Origin: Ilumatobacteraceae bacterium
GTDB lineage: Bacteria > Actinomycetota > Acidimicrobiia > Acidimicrobiales > Ilumatobacteraceae
Direction of reading: 5' to 3'
Assembly: GCA_016463105.1 (NCBI GenBank)
Contig: JAEMRY010000053.1
Location: 1-8,862 of the forward strand
DNA length: 8,862 bases
Numbering within the stretch: the stretch's first letter is position 1; each line of letters starts with the position of its first letter. A program made the position numbers and the translations under genes. Positions 1 through 7,003 of this stretch are shown in pieces. The notes under the pieces are model-generated. The model was not told the DNA's origin. It made no database searches and saw nothing but the letters and a program-made list of their open reading frames with translations.

Positions 1-726
1 GACCATCTCGCCGAACTGCGGATGCGATTGATTAGATCAATTTTGGCAGTGGCTTTAGGAGCAGCAGCTGTTTTAGCGTTTTATGACCCGGTGCTAAAAT
101 TTCTGACAAAGCCATATCGCGATCTGTGCGCCAGTCGGCCAGATTTTAAATGTGATGGTTCATTGTTTGCACTCGGACCGTTAGATGGACTTTCTGCGCG
201 TATGAGAATCGCAGGATACGGTGGTTTGATTTTGGCATTGCCAGTTCTGCTTTGGCAACTGTGGCGCTTCATCGTTCCTGCTCTTAGTAAAAAAGAGAAG
301 CGCTACACGGTTCCGTTCATTGTTTCTTCGGTGGTGCTTTTTAGTCTGGGTTGTTCAATTGCCTATTGGACGCTCTCAAAAGCTCTACAGTTTTTGATTT
401 CGTGGTCGGGGACCGAAGTCAATCAGGCCTTTCAGATTACTAAATACATCAGTCTCGTCACGCTGATGATTTTGGCTTTTGGTGTTGGCTTTTTATCACC
501 ACTATTACTTGTCTTTTTGCAACTGGTCGGAGTTCTCACACCTCGGACTCTGCTTTCGCAGTGGCGATATGCGATCGTCGCTATTTTTTTTCTGGCTGCT
601 GTGATTACACCCAGCGGAGATCCAATTACTTTGATGGCTCTGGGCTTTCCGTTGACGGTGCTTTATTTTGTTGCGATTTTTGTGGGTTTCGTCGCCATCC
701 GTCGACGAGGTGTCGCATCAAATTAG
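1..726 (+). CDS. tatC: Sec-independent protein translocase subunit TatC (5' end outside window)
   Basis: TatC is the polytopic inner-membrane receptor of the twin-arginine pathway: it binds the signal peptide of folded substrates and recruits TatA. The frame is open from base 1, and the seven residues before the first ATG (base 22) read DHLAELR. This is the conserved cytoplasmic N-terminus of TatC, so the gene starts upstream of the window and the ATG at 22 is internal. About six hydrophobic segments follow. Conserved landmarks are WRFIVPAL followed by KKEKR (bases about 262-303, matching E. coli F94 and E103), AFGVGF before TM4, and the TPSGDP loop (matching D211). The membrane glutamates E170 and E227 of E. 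coli align with Leu (bases 493-495) and Phe (667-669), which is unusual. The C-terminus is short and basic (AIRRRGVASN). helY follows after 16 nt, as in other actinobacteria. The identification is secure; retained function is inferred. Confidence 0.95.
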   Translation, partial: DHLAELRMRLIRSILAVALGAAAVLAFYDPVLKFLTKPYRDLCASRPDFKCDGSLFALGPLDGLSARMRIAGYGGLILALPVLLWQLWRFIVPALSKKEKRYTVPFIVSSVVLFSLGCSIAYWTLSKALQFLISWSGTEVNQAFQITKYISLVTLMILAFGVGFLSPLLLVFLQLVGVLTPRTLLSQWRYAIVAIFFLAAVITPSGDPITLMALGFPLTVLYFVAIFVGFVAIRRRGVASN

Positions 727-742
727 TGCGAGTGCTACAGCA

Positions 743-3364
743 ATGACGCGTCCGAGTCGAGAATCAATAATCGCCCGATACGACTTTGCGCTGGATCAGT
801 TTCAATTAGACGCGCTTGATGCTCTAGACCGTGGAGATTCAGTTCTAGTTGCTGCACCAACTGGTTCTGGAAAAACATTAATTGCCGAATACGCAATCGA
901 AGCTGCACGACAACAAGGGCAACGTGCGTTTTATACCGCACCAATTAAGGCTCTTTCAAATCAAAAATTTAATGACTTAGTCGCGCATTACGGAAAGTCA
1001 GATGTTGGTTTATTGACCGGCGACAACAGCATCAACACAAATGCGCCGATCGTGGTTATGACAACTGAAGTTTTGCGCAACATGATCTATGCCCGATCTG
1101 ACGCACTAAACCGACTCGGTGTAGTTGTGCTGGATGAAGTGCACTTCTTGCAAGATGCATATCGCGGACCTGTTTGGGAAGAAGTGATTATCCATCTTGA
1201 TCCAAATGTGCAATTGGTTTGTTTGTCAGCCACAGTTTCTAATGCAACTGAAGTTACTGAATGGTTAAGCACCGTGAGAGGCAGAACTGTGCCGATTGTT
1301 GAAGAGAAACGACCAGTCGAACTAATCAATCATTTTGTGGTTGGGGACTCTGCAAATCGTAAGATCTCGATGTTTGAGACAATTGCTAATGGTCAGGCGA
1401 ATCCAGAGGTTTCAAAGCTTGAGCAACACGCAACAGAGTCGGCTCAACGAAGCAATTATCGATCCGGCAGACAACCACAAAATCGGCAAGACAGACGCAG
1501 TAAACCAGCAGCGAAGCGTTCAAGATTATTTACTCCATCTCGAGTCGAAATTGCCGATTTATTACAACAGCAAGATTTGCTGCCTGCAATAATTTTTATT
1601 TTTAGTCGCAACCAATGTGACGAAGGTGCCGAATCATGTGTGCGTGCCGGAATTCGTTTAACCACCCCAGAACAACGAACTGAGATCTCAGAAATTATTG
1701 ATTCGCGAGTCACAAACTTTAGCGATGACGACCTTGCTGCCCTCGGGTTTTCGAAGTTTGCTAATCAACTTGAATCGGGGATTGGCGCACACCATGCCGG
1801 TTTGGTGCCGGCGTTTAAAGAGATCGTCGAGGAGTGTTTCATTAGAGGTTTGGTTCGTCTTATTTTTGCTACTGAAACTTTGGCAGTTGGATTAAACATG
1901 CCCGCACGTGCAGTAGTCATTGACAAGTTGACAAAATTTACAGGAGAGAATCATCAACCGCTTAAAGCTTCTGAATATACCCAATTGACTGGTCGAGCAG
2001 GACGTCGCGGAATCGACACCGTTGGTCATGCTCTAGTTCTTTACAGTCCGTTTGTTGGATTTGATCAAGTTGCGGCGCTTGCCCTAAGTAGATCATTTCG
2101 TCTTGTTTCTGCTTTTCGTCCGACTTACAACATGGCAGCAAATCTGATTCAGACGCATTCGCGTCAAGAGGCACATCACTTGCTTAATCTTTCATTTGCA
2201 CAATTTCAATCAGGTCGCGATGTCGTTGAATTGCAAGCACGAATTAGTAGACGCAGCAAAGAACGCGACCGGCTTCGCCAACAAGCCACAAGCCCCTTTG
2301 GCGATATCGATGCATATCGAAACTCTCTTGAGCCAAAAATCGACACTCGGCAAATCGCTGACGCTATTGATTCGTTGCGACCTGGTGACATCATTTTGAT
2401 TCCGAAGGCGGGTCGCGAGACAAAGGCAGTGATTATTGCGACGGCACAGCGAGTCAACGGCGTAAAGCTCACTGTTGTGACGGCAACTCGTGCAGTGTTG
2501 CAAATTCAAGCAGGTGACTTCGAAGTGCCTCCGGCAAGACTTGGTCGGCTGGTTCTGCCTGAACCATTTGCGCCGTCAAGTCCGAAATTTATTAAAGAGG
2601 CTGCGCTACGCGTACAAAGAAACAAAGCAACTTCAAATGTTCGTCTTTCAAAGCATCACCGCAAAGACGAGCACGCAGTCACACAAGATCCTGAATTGCG
2701 ACGACGTCTGACTGCATCAAAGTCAGCAGACCGAATTGATCACGAATTAGAACTTATGGAGTCACGAATTGAGAAGTCGGTGCAATCTGTAAGCGCCAGG
2801 TTTGATGAACTAGTTCAATTGATGGATCGCCGTGGCTATGTCACAGAATGGAGTCTCACCGATCAAGGTCGCACACTGGCGAGAATCTTTCACGAATTAG
2901 ATTTAGTCGTAGCAGAGGCGCTATCAAATGAACTCTTCGACGGATTAAACGCTGCTGAGCTCGCATCGTTTCTCAGCTGTTTCGTATACGAGTTTCGTCG
3001 TGCTGAAGATCCTCCGAAACCACATATTCCAAGTGCATTGCAATCTCGATGGAAGCTGTTACAAACAATGAGCAACAAAATTGCCAAAGATGAAGAACGC
3101 TCAGGAGTAACACCCCATCGATCTTTGGATGCTGGACTTATGGATGTAACTTTTGCCTGGGCTAGTGGCGACGAATTGATTGACATTTTAGATGAAGATT
3201 TGACTGCGGGTGATTTTGTGAGAACGATGAAGCAGTTAATCGATTTGTTGCGTCAAATATCTCTTGTTGCAGAACAACAACAAACGCGAGAAGCCGCTCA
3301 GGCCGCGATACAGGCAACACTGCGTGGAGTTGTTGCAGCCTCACACGGCAGTATTTTGAAATGA
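743..3364 (+). CDS. helY: Ski2/Mtr4-like DEVH-box RNA helicase HelY
   Basis: This is a superfamily 2 helicase of the Ski2/Mtr4 type, an ATP-dependent 3'-5' RNA unwinder in this family, probably acting in RNA processing or decay. From the ATG at 743 it has 873 residues, near the size of mycobacterial HelY (about 900). Motifs in order are Walker A APTGSGKT (38-45), DEVH (131-134), SAT (162-164), motif IV IIFIFSR (283-289), HHAGLVP (350-356), motif V ATETLAVGLNMPAR (about 376-389) and motif VI QLTGRAGRRG (414-423). A polar, basic linker rich in Arg, Gln and Asn (about 230-262) separates the two RecA domains. A beta-rich insert beginning LRPGDIILIPKAG follows (about 543 on), and the last about 170 residues match the helical DSHCT domain. 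The frame runs back to a TTG at 668 inside tatC, but conservation begins near YDFALDQFQ just after the ATG. No clear Shine-Dalgarno precedes the ATG, and translational coupling to tatC is likely. Confidence 0.93.
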   Translation: MTRPSRESIIARYDFALDQFQLDALDALDRGDSVLVAAPTGSGKTLIAEYAIEAARQQGQRAFYTAPIKALSNQKFNDLVAHYGKSDVGLLTGDNSINTNAPIVVMTTEVLRNMIYARSDALNRLGVVVLDEVHFLQDAYRGPVWEEVIIHLDPNVQLVCLSATVSNATEVTEWLSTVRGRTVPIVEEKRPVELINHFVVGDSANRKISMFETIANGQANPEVSKLEQHATESAQRSNYRSGRQPQNRQDRRSKPAAKRSRLFTPSRVEIADLLQQQDLLPAIIFIFSRNQCDEGAESCVRAGIRLTTPEQRTEISEIIDSRVTNFSDDDLAALGFSKFANQLESGIGAHHAGLVPAFKEIVEECFIRGLVRLIFATETLAVGLNMPARAVVIDKLTKFTGENHQPLKASEYTQLTGRAGRRGIDTVGHALVLYSPFVGFDQVAALALSRSFRLVSAFRPTYNMAANLIQTHSRQEAHHLLNLSFAQFQSGRDVVELQARISRRSKERDRLRQQATSPFGDIDAYRNSLEPKIDTRQIADAIDSLRPGDIILIPKAGRETKAVIIATAQRVNGVKLTVVTATRAVLQIQAGDFEVPPARLGRLVLPEPFAPSSPKFIKEAALRVQRNKATSNVRLSKHHRKDEHAVTQDPELRRRLTASKSADRIDHELELMESRIEKSVQSVSARFDELVQLMDRRGYVTEWSLTDQGRTLARIFHELDLVVAEALSNELFDGLNAAELASFLSCFVYEFRRAEDPPKPHIPSALQSRWKLLQTMSNKIAKDEERSGVTPHRSLDAGLMDVTFAWASGDELIDILDEDLTAGDFVRTMKQLIDLLRQISLVAEQQQTREAAQAAIQATLRGVVAASHGSILK

Positions 3365-3380
3365 ATCAGACCATTTCGTC

Positions 3381-4007
3381 ATGACGATATCCAAACATCT
3401 CGAGTGGGGCCGAGAAATTTTGAAGCCGGAGGATCTCGTGATATGTCAAGACGATGCGGCGGCTTCAAGATTGCTGACAGGGCTCATCAGCGAATCTAAG
3501 CATTTTCCGATCATTGCGATTAAAAGTTCAAAATTAGCCAGAGCACTCGGCACCAACGGAGCACAACTCGACTCTAAGAGCATGCGAGCACTGCCATTTG
3601 ATCTGATAAAAATTGATTTCACAAATTCAAGTAATGAAAAAGTTATGGTGATCGCAATTGGTTATGCACTACTTCGAAATTCTTGGTGGCGTGGCGAAAT
3701 CACGGCAGTACTAAACACAAGTTTCATCGGTGACTGGGATTGCGCACCCAGATCACACCCGAATGATGGCAAATTTGATGTCGTTACTGTCGGCAGCCAA
3801 ATGCGACCGATGCAGCGACTTATTGCATCGCGACGACTGCGACTTGGAACTCATTTGCCACACCCCCAAATTTCAACTCATCAGGCAACCAGCCTTGAAT
3901 TATCTAGCAACGCATTACCCAATCTTTTCGTGGATGGACAACGATTTGCGAAGGTCAGTCAGATCAGCTTCACCCTTTTGCCCGACGCAGTCACGCTGTG
4001 TTGGTGA
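3381..4007 (+). CDS. Degenerate DAGK/YegS-type lipid kinase relative, probably non-catalytic
   Basis: The 208-aa product shows no obvious family at first reading, but it can be aligned by eye along the diacylglycerol kinase/YegS fold. The C-terminal half is the clearer part: residues 114-137 contain APRSHPNDGKFDVVTV, matching the family's APxAxPDDGxLDVVxV. This is followed by a GTHLPHPQI stretch and FVDGQRF, matching the usual FADGE strand, and a final LLPDAVTL. Further upstream, VICQDDAAASRLLTGLI (20-36) sits where active kinases have VVxGGDGTxxEVxNGL. AIKSSKLARALG (46-57) sits where they have PLGTGNDFARALG. Both catalytic motifs are therefore lost, although D24 remains. The first 55-60 residues of a normal kinase (NPxSG region) are absent, and helY ends only 16 nt upstream, leaving no room for them. 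The frame is intact with two tandem TGA stops, so the gene appears maintained. It may bind lipids or regulate a partner, but its function is unknown. Confidence 0.7.
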   Translation: MTISKHLEWGREILKPEDLVICQDDAAASRLLTGLISESKHFPIIAIKSSKLARALGTNGAQLDSKSMRALPFDLIKIDFTNSSNEKVMVIAIGYALLRNSWWRGEITAVLNTSFIGDWDCAPRSHPNDGKFDVVTVGSQMRPMQRLIASRRLRLGTHLPHPQISTHQATSLELSSNALPNLFVDGQRFAKVSQISFTLLPDAVTLCW

Positions 4008-4023
4008 TGATTACGCTAGGTCT

Positions 4024-5229
4024 ATGACCAAAATAGACATTGCTGAGATTAAGCAAAAGGTTTGCCAAGATATTGACAATCGGGCTGCGGACTTGATTGA
4101 GATCAGTCATCAGATTCATCAGCATCCTGAGTTGAATTATCAAGAAAAATTCGCTCACGATATTCTTACGCAATATATTTCTGACTCGACGCTGAATGTA
4201 AAGCGTGGAGCGTACGACTTAGAGACAGCATTCGATGTTTCGATACGGGGCGGCAGTGGTCCGACAGTTGCGGTTCTCTGCGAATACGACGCGTTGCCAG
4301 GCATCGGTCACGCCTGCGGACATAACATCATCGCTGCTGCTGGTCTTGGCGCTGGAGTTGCATTAAGTGCAGTCGCCGAAATCTGCGGCGGAAATTTGCG
4401 ATTGATGGGCACGCCTGCCGAAGAAGGTGGCGGAGGAAAAGTTGAAATGGCGCGTAAAGGTGCCTTCAAAAATATTGATGCAGCGATGATGGTTCATCCG
4501 TCTGATCAAGATTTGGCGCGAATGAATGCAATTGCGATTCAACAATTATTTGTTCGCTATGAAGGTCTTGCGGCTCACGCTGCCGTCTCGCCTAATAAAG
4601 GCAAGAATGCACTCGACGCAGCAGTGTTGGGTTATATGAACGTTGCTGCATTGCGTCAACACATCAAACCAACAGAACGAGTGCACGGCATTTTTACAAA
4701 ATCTGGTGAGAAACCAAATATCGTTCCACGCGAAGCCGAAATGGATTGGTATGTGCGCTCGGACACGATTGAATCGCTGCAGCCCCTCAAGGCGCGTATT
4801 GCGAAGTGCTTAGAAGCCGGGGCGATGGCGGCTGATTGCACAATAAGTTTTGATTGGCAAAAAAATACTTATGCCGACTTGGTTGATAACTTGCCGCTGT
4901 TAACGAGTTACGTGCAAAATTCTGCGAAACTCGGTCGTGCGCTAACGACTGACATTTTGCCAGGCACCGGCGGTGGATCAACCGACATGGGAAACTTAAG
5001 TTATTTAGTGCCCTCAATTCATCCAATGTTGCAAGTAGCCCCTCATGGTGTTTCATTACACAGCGCAGCATTTGCCGAATTCACAGCAAGCAAAGATGCC
5101 GACAAGGCGGTTTTGGATGGTGCGAAGATTATGGCGATGACCGCAATCGATATGTGGCTATCAGCAGCGCTACAGGCTGATGTGCTGGCCGCGTTCGGCG
5201 ATGGGGTAGTGCCAGACGGTGTTCTTTAA
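4024..5229 (+). CDS. M20 family metal-dependent amidohydrolase/dipeptidase (M20D, PM20D2/AbgB-like)
   Basis: This is a cytosolic zinc-dependent hydrolase that cleaves an amide or dipeptide bond. No signal peptide is visible. From ATG 4024 it has 401 residues, normal for the family. Landmarks are HPELNYQE (34-41), CEYDALPGIGHACGHN (86-101, with metal ligands C98 and H100), GTPAEEGGGGK (129-139, with E133/E134), MVHPSD (156-161, H158), a dimerisation-domain segment starting GLAAHAAVSP (181-190), and VSLHSAAF (343-350, H346). The order and spacing resemble the ACY1L2/PM20D2 group and p-aminobenzoyl-glutamate hydrolase subunit B. Exact substrate cannot be read from sequence; beta-alanyl dipeptides or aminobenzoyl-glutamate are candidates from the family. 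The frame extends 98 codons upstream into the preceding gene, but that part has no family similarity. ATG 4024 has a short AGG three bases upstream (4018-4020) and places HPEL at the usual distance. The 16-nt gap to the previous gene indicates an operon. Confidence 0.87.
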   Translation: MTKIDIAEIKQKVCQDIDNRAADLIEISHQIHQHPELNYQEKFAHDILTQYISDSTLNVKRGAYDLETAFDVSIRGGSGPTVAVLCEYDALPGIGHACGHNIIAAAGLGAGVALSAVAEICGGNLRLMGTPAEEGGGGKVEMARKGAFKNIDAAMMVHPSDQDLARMNAIAIQQLFVRYEGLAAHAAVSPNKGKNALDAAVLGYMNVAALRQHIKPTERVHGIFTKSGEKPNIVPREAEMDWYVRSDTIESLQPLKARIAKCLEAGAMAADCTISFDWQKNTYADLVDNLPLLTSYVQNSAKLGRALTTDILPGTGGGSTDMGNLSYLVPSIHPMLQVAPHGVSLHSAAFAEFTASKDADKAVLDGAKIMAMTAIDMWLSAALQADVLAAFGDGVVPDGVL

Positions 5230-5277
5230 GCCATTCATCAATAAAACAGTCTCAGATAAATGCTTTTGAGGTAATCC

Positions 5278-5295
5278 CGCTAGATGGCGTTAGCG
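5278..5295. repeat. Small inverted repeat upstream of the thyX-like gene
   Basis: CGCTA at 5278-5282 and its reverse complement TAGCG at 5291-5295 flank an 8-nt centre, just upstream of the proposed -10 element at 5301. A five-base arm can arise by chance. It could be an operator half-site pair, but it is too short to be a convincing terminator for the preceding amidohydrolase gene and no T-run follows it. Confidence 0.25.
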
Positions 5296-5300
5296 ACTCC

Positions 5301-5306
5301 TAAGAT
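5301..5306 (+). promoter_or_regulatory. Putative -10 element (TAAGAT) of a leaderless transcript for the thyX-like gene
   Basis: TAAGAT fits the actinobacterial TANNNT -10 pattern and ends eight bases before the GTG start at 5315, so transcription would begin at or within a base or two of that start codon. There is no Shine-Dalgarno sequence between them (AACGCGCC). No good -35 hexamer is present 16-18 nt upstream. The 85-nt intergenic region 5230-5314 has no other recognisable gene. Confidence 0.4.
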
Positions 5307-5314
5307 AACGCGCC

Positions 5315-6910
5315 GTGACCGTATACGTACCTGAAAGCTTCGACACCAACGAACAGGAGATCCTCCGTCGTTACTTCACGAACCTGGACGGGCCAGTTTT
5401 TGCGTTAGTTAATTTGCCTGAAGTCGTCAAGGGCGCATTATTTGCTCGATACAGCAGAAGCTCAAAGAGTTTGCGTCGTTTATTTTTGGATGAGTTTGTT
5501 TCTGATCTCGATCTCAGCGGAGATCATTCAGTTGATGCGACAATCGGGTTGTCACGCGCTGAGGATCTTTACGAAAAAGTATTCGTCGAATATGGCGATG
5601 ACAGTGTTGCTCAACTTGGTGGGGTGCACTTGGCTTGCGAACAAGCGTCTAATTTGTTAACCAAGATTCTTGAGCGTGGGCGCTTGATGAGTTACCTAGA
5701 GCAAAGCACTAGATATATAAATTACGATGCTCGACTTGGTGGTCGTTATCGCTTCTACCGAGATGTAGACGTACTCAATGGCCCGTTCGGCACTCGTTAT
5801 GTCGGCGATATGGACAGAATGTTTGATGCGTATTCAGCAATGGTTGAAACCGTCACCGACCATGTTCGAAAAACAATTAAAAAAGGACCTGAAGATTCTG
5901 ACTTTGTGTTTCGCCAAGCAACGCGTGCAAAAGCATTAGACGCAGTGCGTGGAGTTCTGCCGGCAGCATCTTTATCAAATCTTGGAATATATGGAACCGG
6001 TCAAGGGTATGAGGCATTGTTATTGCGAATGCGCGGACATCTGCTTCCTGAGGCACGACAATATGCAGATCTAATGTTGACCGAACTTCGCAAAGTCGTT
6101 CCAAGTTTCTTGCGTCGTGTTGATGTGCCAGAGCGGGGCGGAGTTTGGACAGACTATTTAATTAATCGCCAGCAAGAGACACTTGCCGTCGTAGATGAAT
6201 ATTTTGGTGCGCTTGACCCTGAGGAGACACAAGAAGTCGTTCTTACCGATTTTGATCCAGATGGAGAAGACAAACTTCTCGCGGCGATCTGCTATTCGAG
6301 TTCGCATTTATCTGAACAACAGTTATTGAAAGAAGTTAGAGCTCTTACTCACGAGCAGCGCGTAAATTTGATTCGGGCATATGTCGGCGAACGCGAAAAT
6401 CGTCGCCACAAGCCTGGTCGGGCTTTTGAACGAATTGATTATCGCTTTGATGTGCTCGGAGACTACGGCGCGTTTCGAGATCTGCAGCGCCATCGTTTGT
6501 TAACGATCGAGTGGCAACGTTTGACACCGCACCATGGTTTTGTTCGCCCCGAATTGGTTGCCGAGTCAGGTGCTGGTGATTCTTTTGATGAAGCAATGCA
6601 ACGCTCAAGCGAACTTTACGATGCTTTGTTGCCTGAGTATCCAAGCCAAGCGCCATACGCCGTTTCAATGGCATACAGAATGCGTTATGTGATGCAATTT
6701 AATGCTCGCGAGGCGATTCACATGCTTGAGTTGCGATCATCTCCGCAAGGACACCCGTCATATCGTCGCGTTGCAATTGAAATGCACCGGTTAATTGGCG
6801 AACAAGCGGGGCACCGAGCAATTGCAGATGCGATGACACACCTTGTTAAACAAGCCCCAGAATTAGAGCGCTTAGATTCTGAGCGCAAAGCAGAGTCACG
6901 ACGTAAATGA
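5315..6910 (+). CDS. Tandem two-domain ThyX-like flavin-dependent thymidylate synthase family protein
   Basis: ThyX makes dTMP from dUMP using FAD and methylene-tetrahydrofolate. Typical ThyX is about 220-250 aa and homotetrameric; this product is 531 aa and contains two ThyX-like halves. Half 1 includes EYGDDSVAQLGGVHLA (92-107) and RGRLMSYLEQSTRY (121-134), which aligns without gaps to the signature RHRxxSxNExSxRY, except that His is Gly and Asn is Leu. Its later segment ARxVLPAASLSNLGIYGTGQG replaces the usual NAR motif. Half 2 includes DYGAFRDLQRHRLLTIEWQR (383-402), which keeps RHR but not the rest of the signature, and FNAREAIHMLELR (462-474), which keeps NAR and the helix after it. The start is GTG 5315, with no Shine-Dalgarno. 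Long double-domain ThyX proteins are known in some actinobacteria and are usually annotated by homology; whether this one makes dTMP is unproven. It appears to be transcribed alone, with intergenic regions on both sides. Confidence 0.85.
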   Translation: MTVYVPESFDTNEQEILRRYFTNLDGPVFALVNLPEVVKGALFARYSRSSKSLRRLFLDEFVSDLDLSGDHSVDATIGLSRAEDLYEKVFVEYGDDSVAQLGGVHLACEQASNLLTKILERGRLMSYLEQSTRYINYDARLGGRYRFYRDVDVLNGPFGTRYVGDMDRMFDAYSAMVETVTDHVRKTIKKGPEDSDFVFRQATRAKALDAVRGVLPAASLSNLGIYGTGQGYEALLLRMRGHLLPEARQYADLMLTELRKVVPSFLRRVDVPERGGVWTDYLINRQQETLAVVDEYFGALDPEETQEVVLTDFDPDGEDKLLAAICYSSSHLSEQQLLKEVRALTHEQRVNLIRAYVGERENRRHKPGRAFERIDYRFDVLGDYGAFRDLQRHRLLTIEWQRLTPHHGFVRPELVAESGAGDSFDEAMQRSSELYDALLPEYPSQAPYAVSMAYRMRYVMQFNAREAIHMLELRSSPQGHPSYRRVAIEMHRLIGEQAGHRAIADAMTHLVKQAPELERLDSERKAESRRK

Positions 6911-6950
6911 CCCGATTTGCTAGCAAGAAAGTGACAGAAACCCCGATTTG
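6911..6950 (+). repeat. Direct repeat CCCGATTTG, two copies
   Basis: The nonamer CCCGATTTG occurs at 6911-6919, starting on the base after the thyX-like stop codon, and again at 6942-6950, a 31-nt period (about three helical turns). The second copy overlaps the left arm of the inverted repeat at 6946-6967. The spacing would put both copies on the same face of the helix, compatible with a regulator binding upstream of the next gene, though chance is possible. Confidence 0.45.
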
Positions 6951-6967
6951 GAGTTATCACTCCGAAT
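6946..6967. promoter_or_regulatory. 22-nt inverted repeat upstream of the acidic protein gene (candidate operator)
   Basis: ATTTGGAGT and ACTCCGAAT flank the tetranucleotide TATC, giving nine pairs with eight Watson-Crick and one T-G, or 8 of 9 symmetric positions as DNA. It lies 36 nt after the thyX-like stop and 6 nt before the putative -10 at 6974. No T-run follows, so an intrinsic terminator is less likely than an operator or an RNA hairpin, although a hairpin at the end of the thyX-like transcript cannot be excluded. Confidence 0.45.
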
Positions 6968-6973
6968 ATCCGA

Positions 6974-6979
6974 TACTAT
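6974..6979 (+). promoter_or_regulatory. Putative -10 element (TACTAT) for the acidic protein gene
   Basis: TACTAT matches four of six positions of TATAAT and fits TANNNT. A start of transcription around 6985-6988 would leave a 15-28 nt leader to ATG 7004 or 7013. The candidate -35 region is occupied by the inverted repeat; TTGGAG at 6948-6953 is the nearest match, but its 20-nt spacer is long. Confidence 0.35.
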
Positions 6980-7003
6980 GCGCGATCAAAATGAAACGAG
7001 TGA

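Noticed and set aside
668..742. Upstream extension of the helY frame from a TTG inside tatC
   Set aside because: The 25 extra residues overlap tatC, have no helicase character, and the ATG at 743 gives a normal N-terminus shortly before YDFALDQFQ.
3730..4023. 98-codon N-terminal extension of the amidohydrolase frame
   Set aside because: It overlaps the lipid-kinase relative in another frame, is rich in Cys, His and Met with no M20 similarity, and ATG 4024 gives the standard family length.
5230..5314. Terminator or small RNA in the gap after the amidohydrolase
   Set aside because: Only a five-base inverted repeat is present, without a T-run, and no riboswitch-like conserved core is recognisable.
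6345..6674. 109-aa open frame on the minus strand within the ThyX-like gene
   Set aside because: It lies wholly inside a gene with strong family motifs on the other strand and shows no recognisable domain.
6946..6967. Intrinsic terminator after the ThyX-like gene
   Set aside because: The hairpin is real, but no T-run follows on the plus strand, and it lies next to a -10 element, so it is recorded as a candidate operator.
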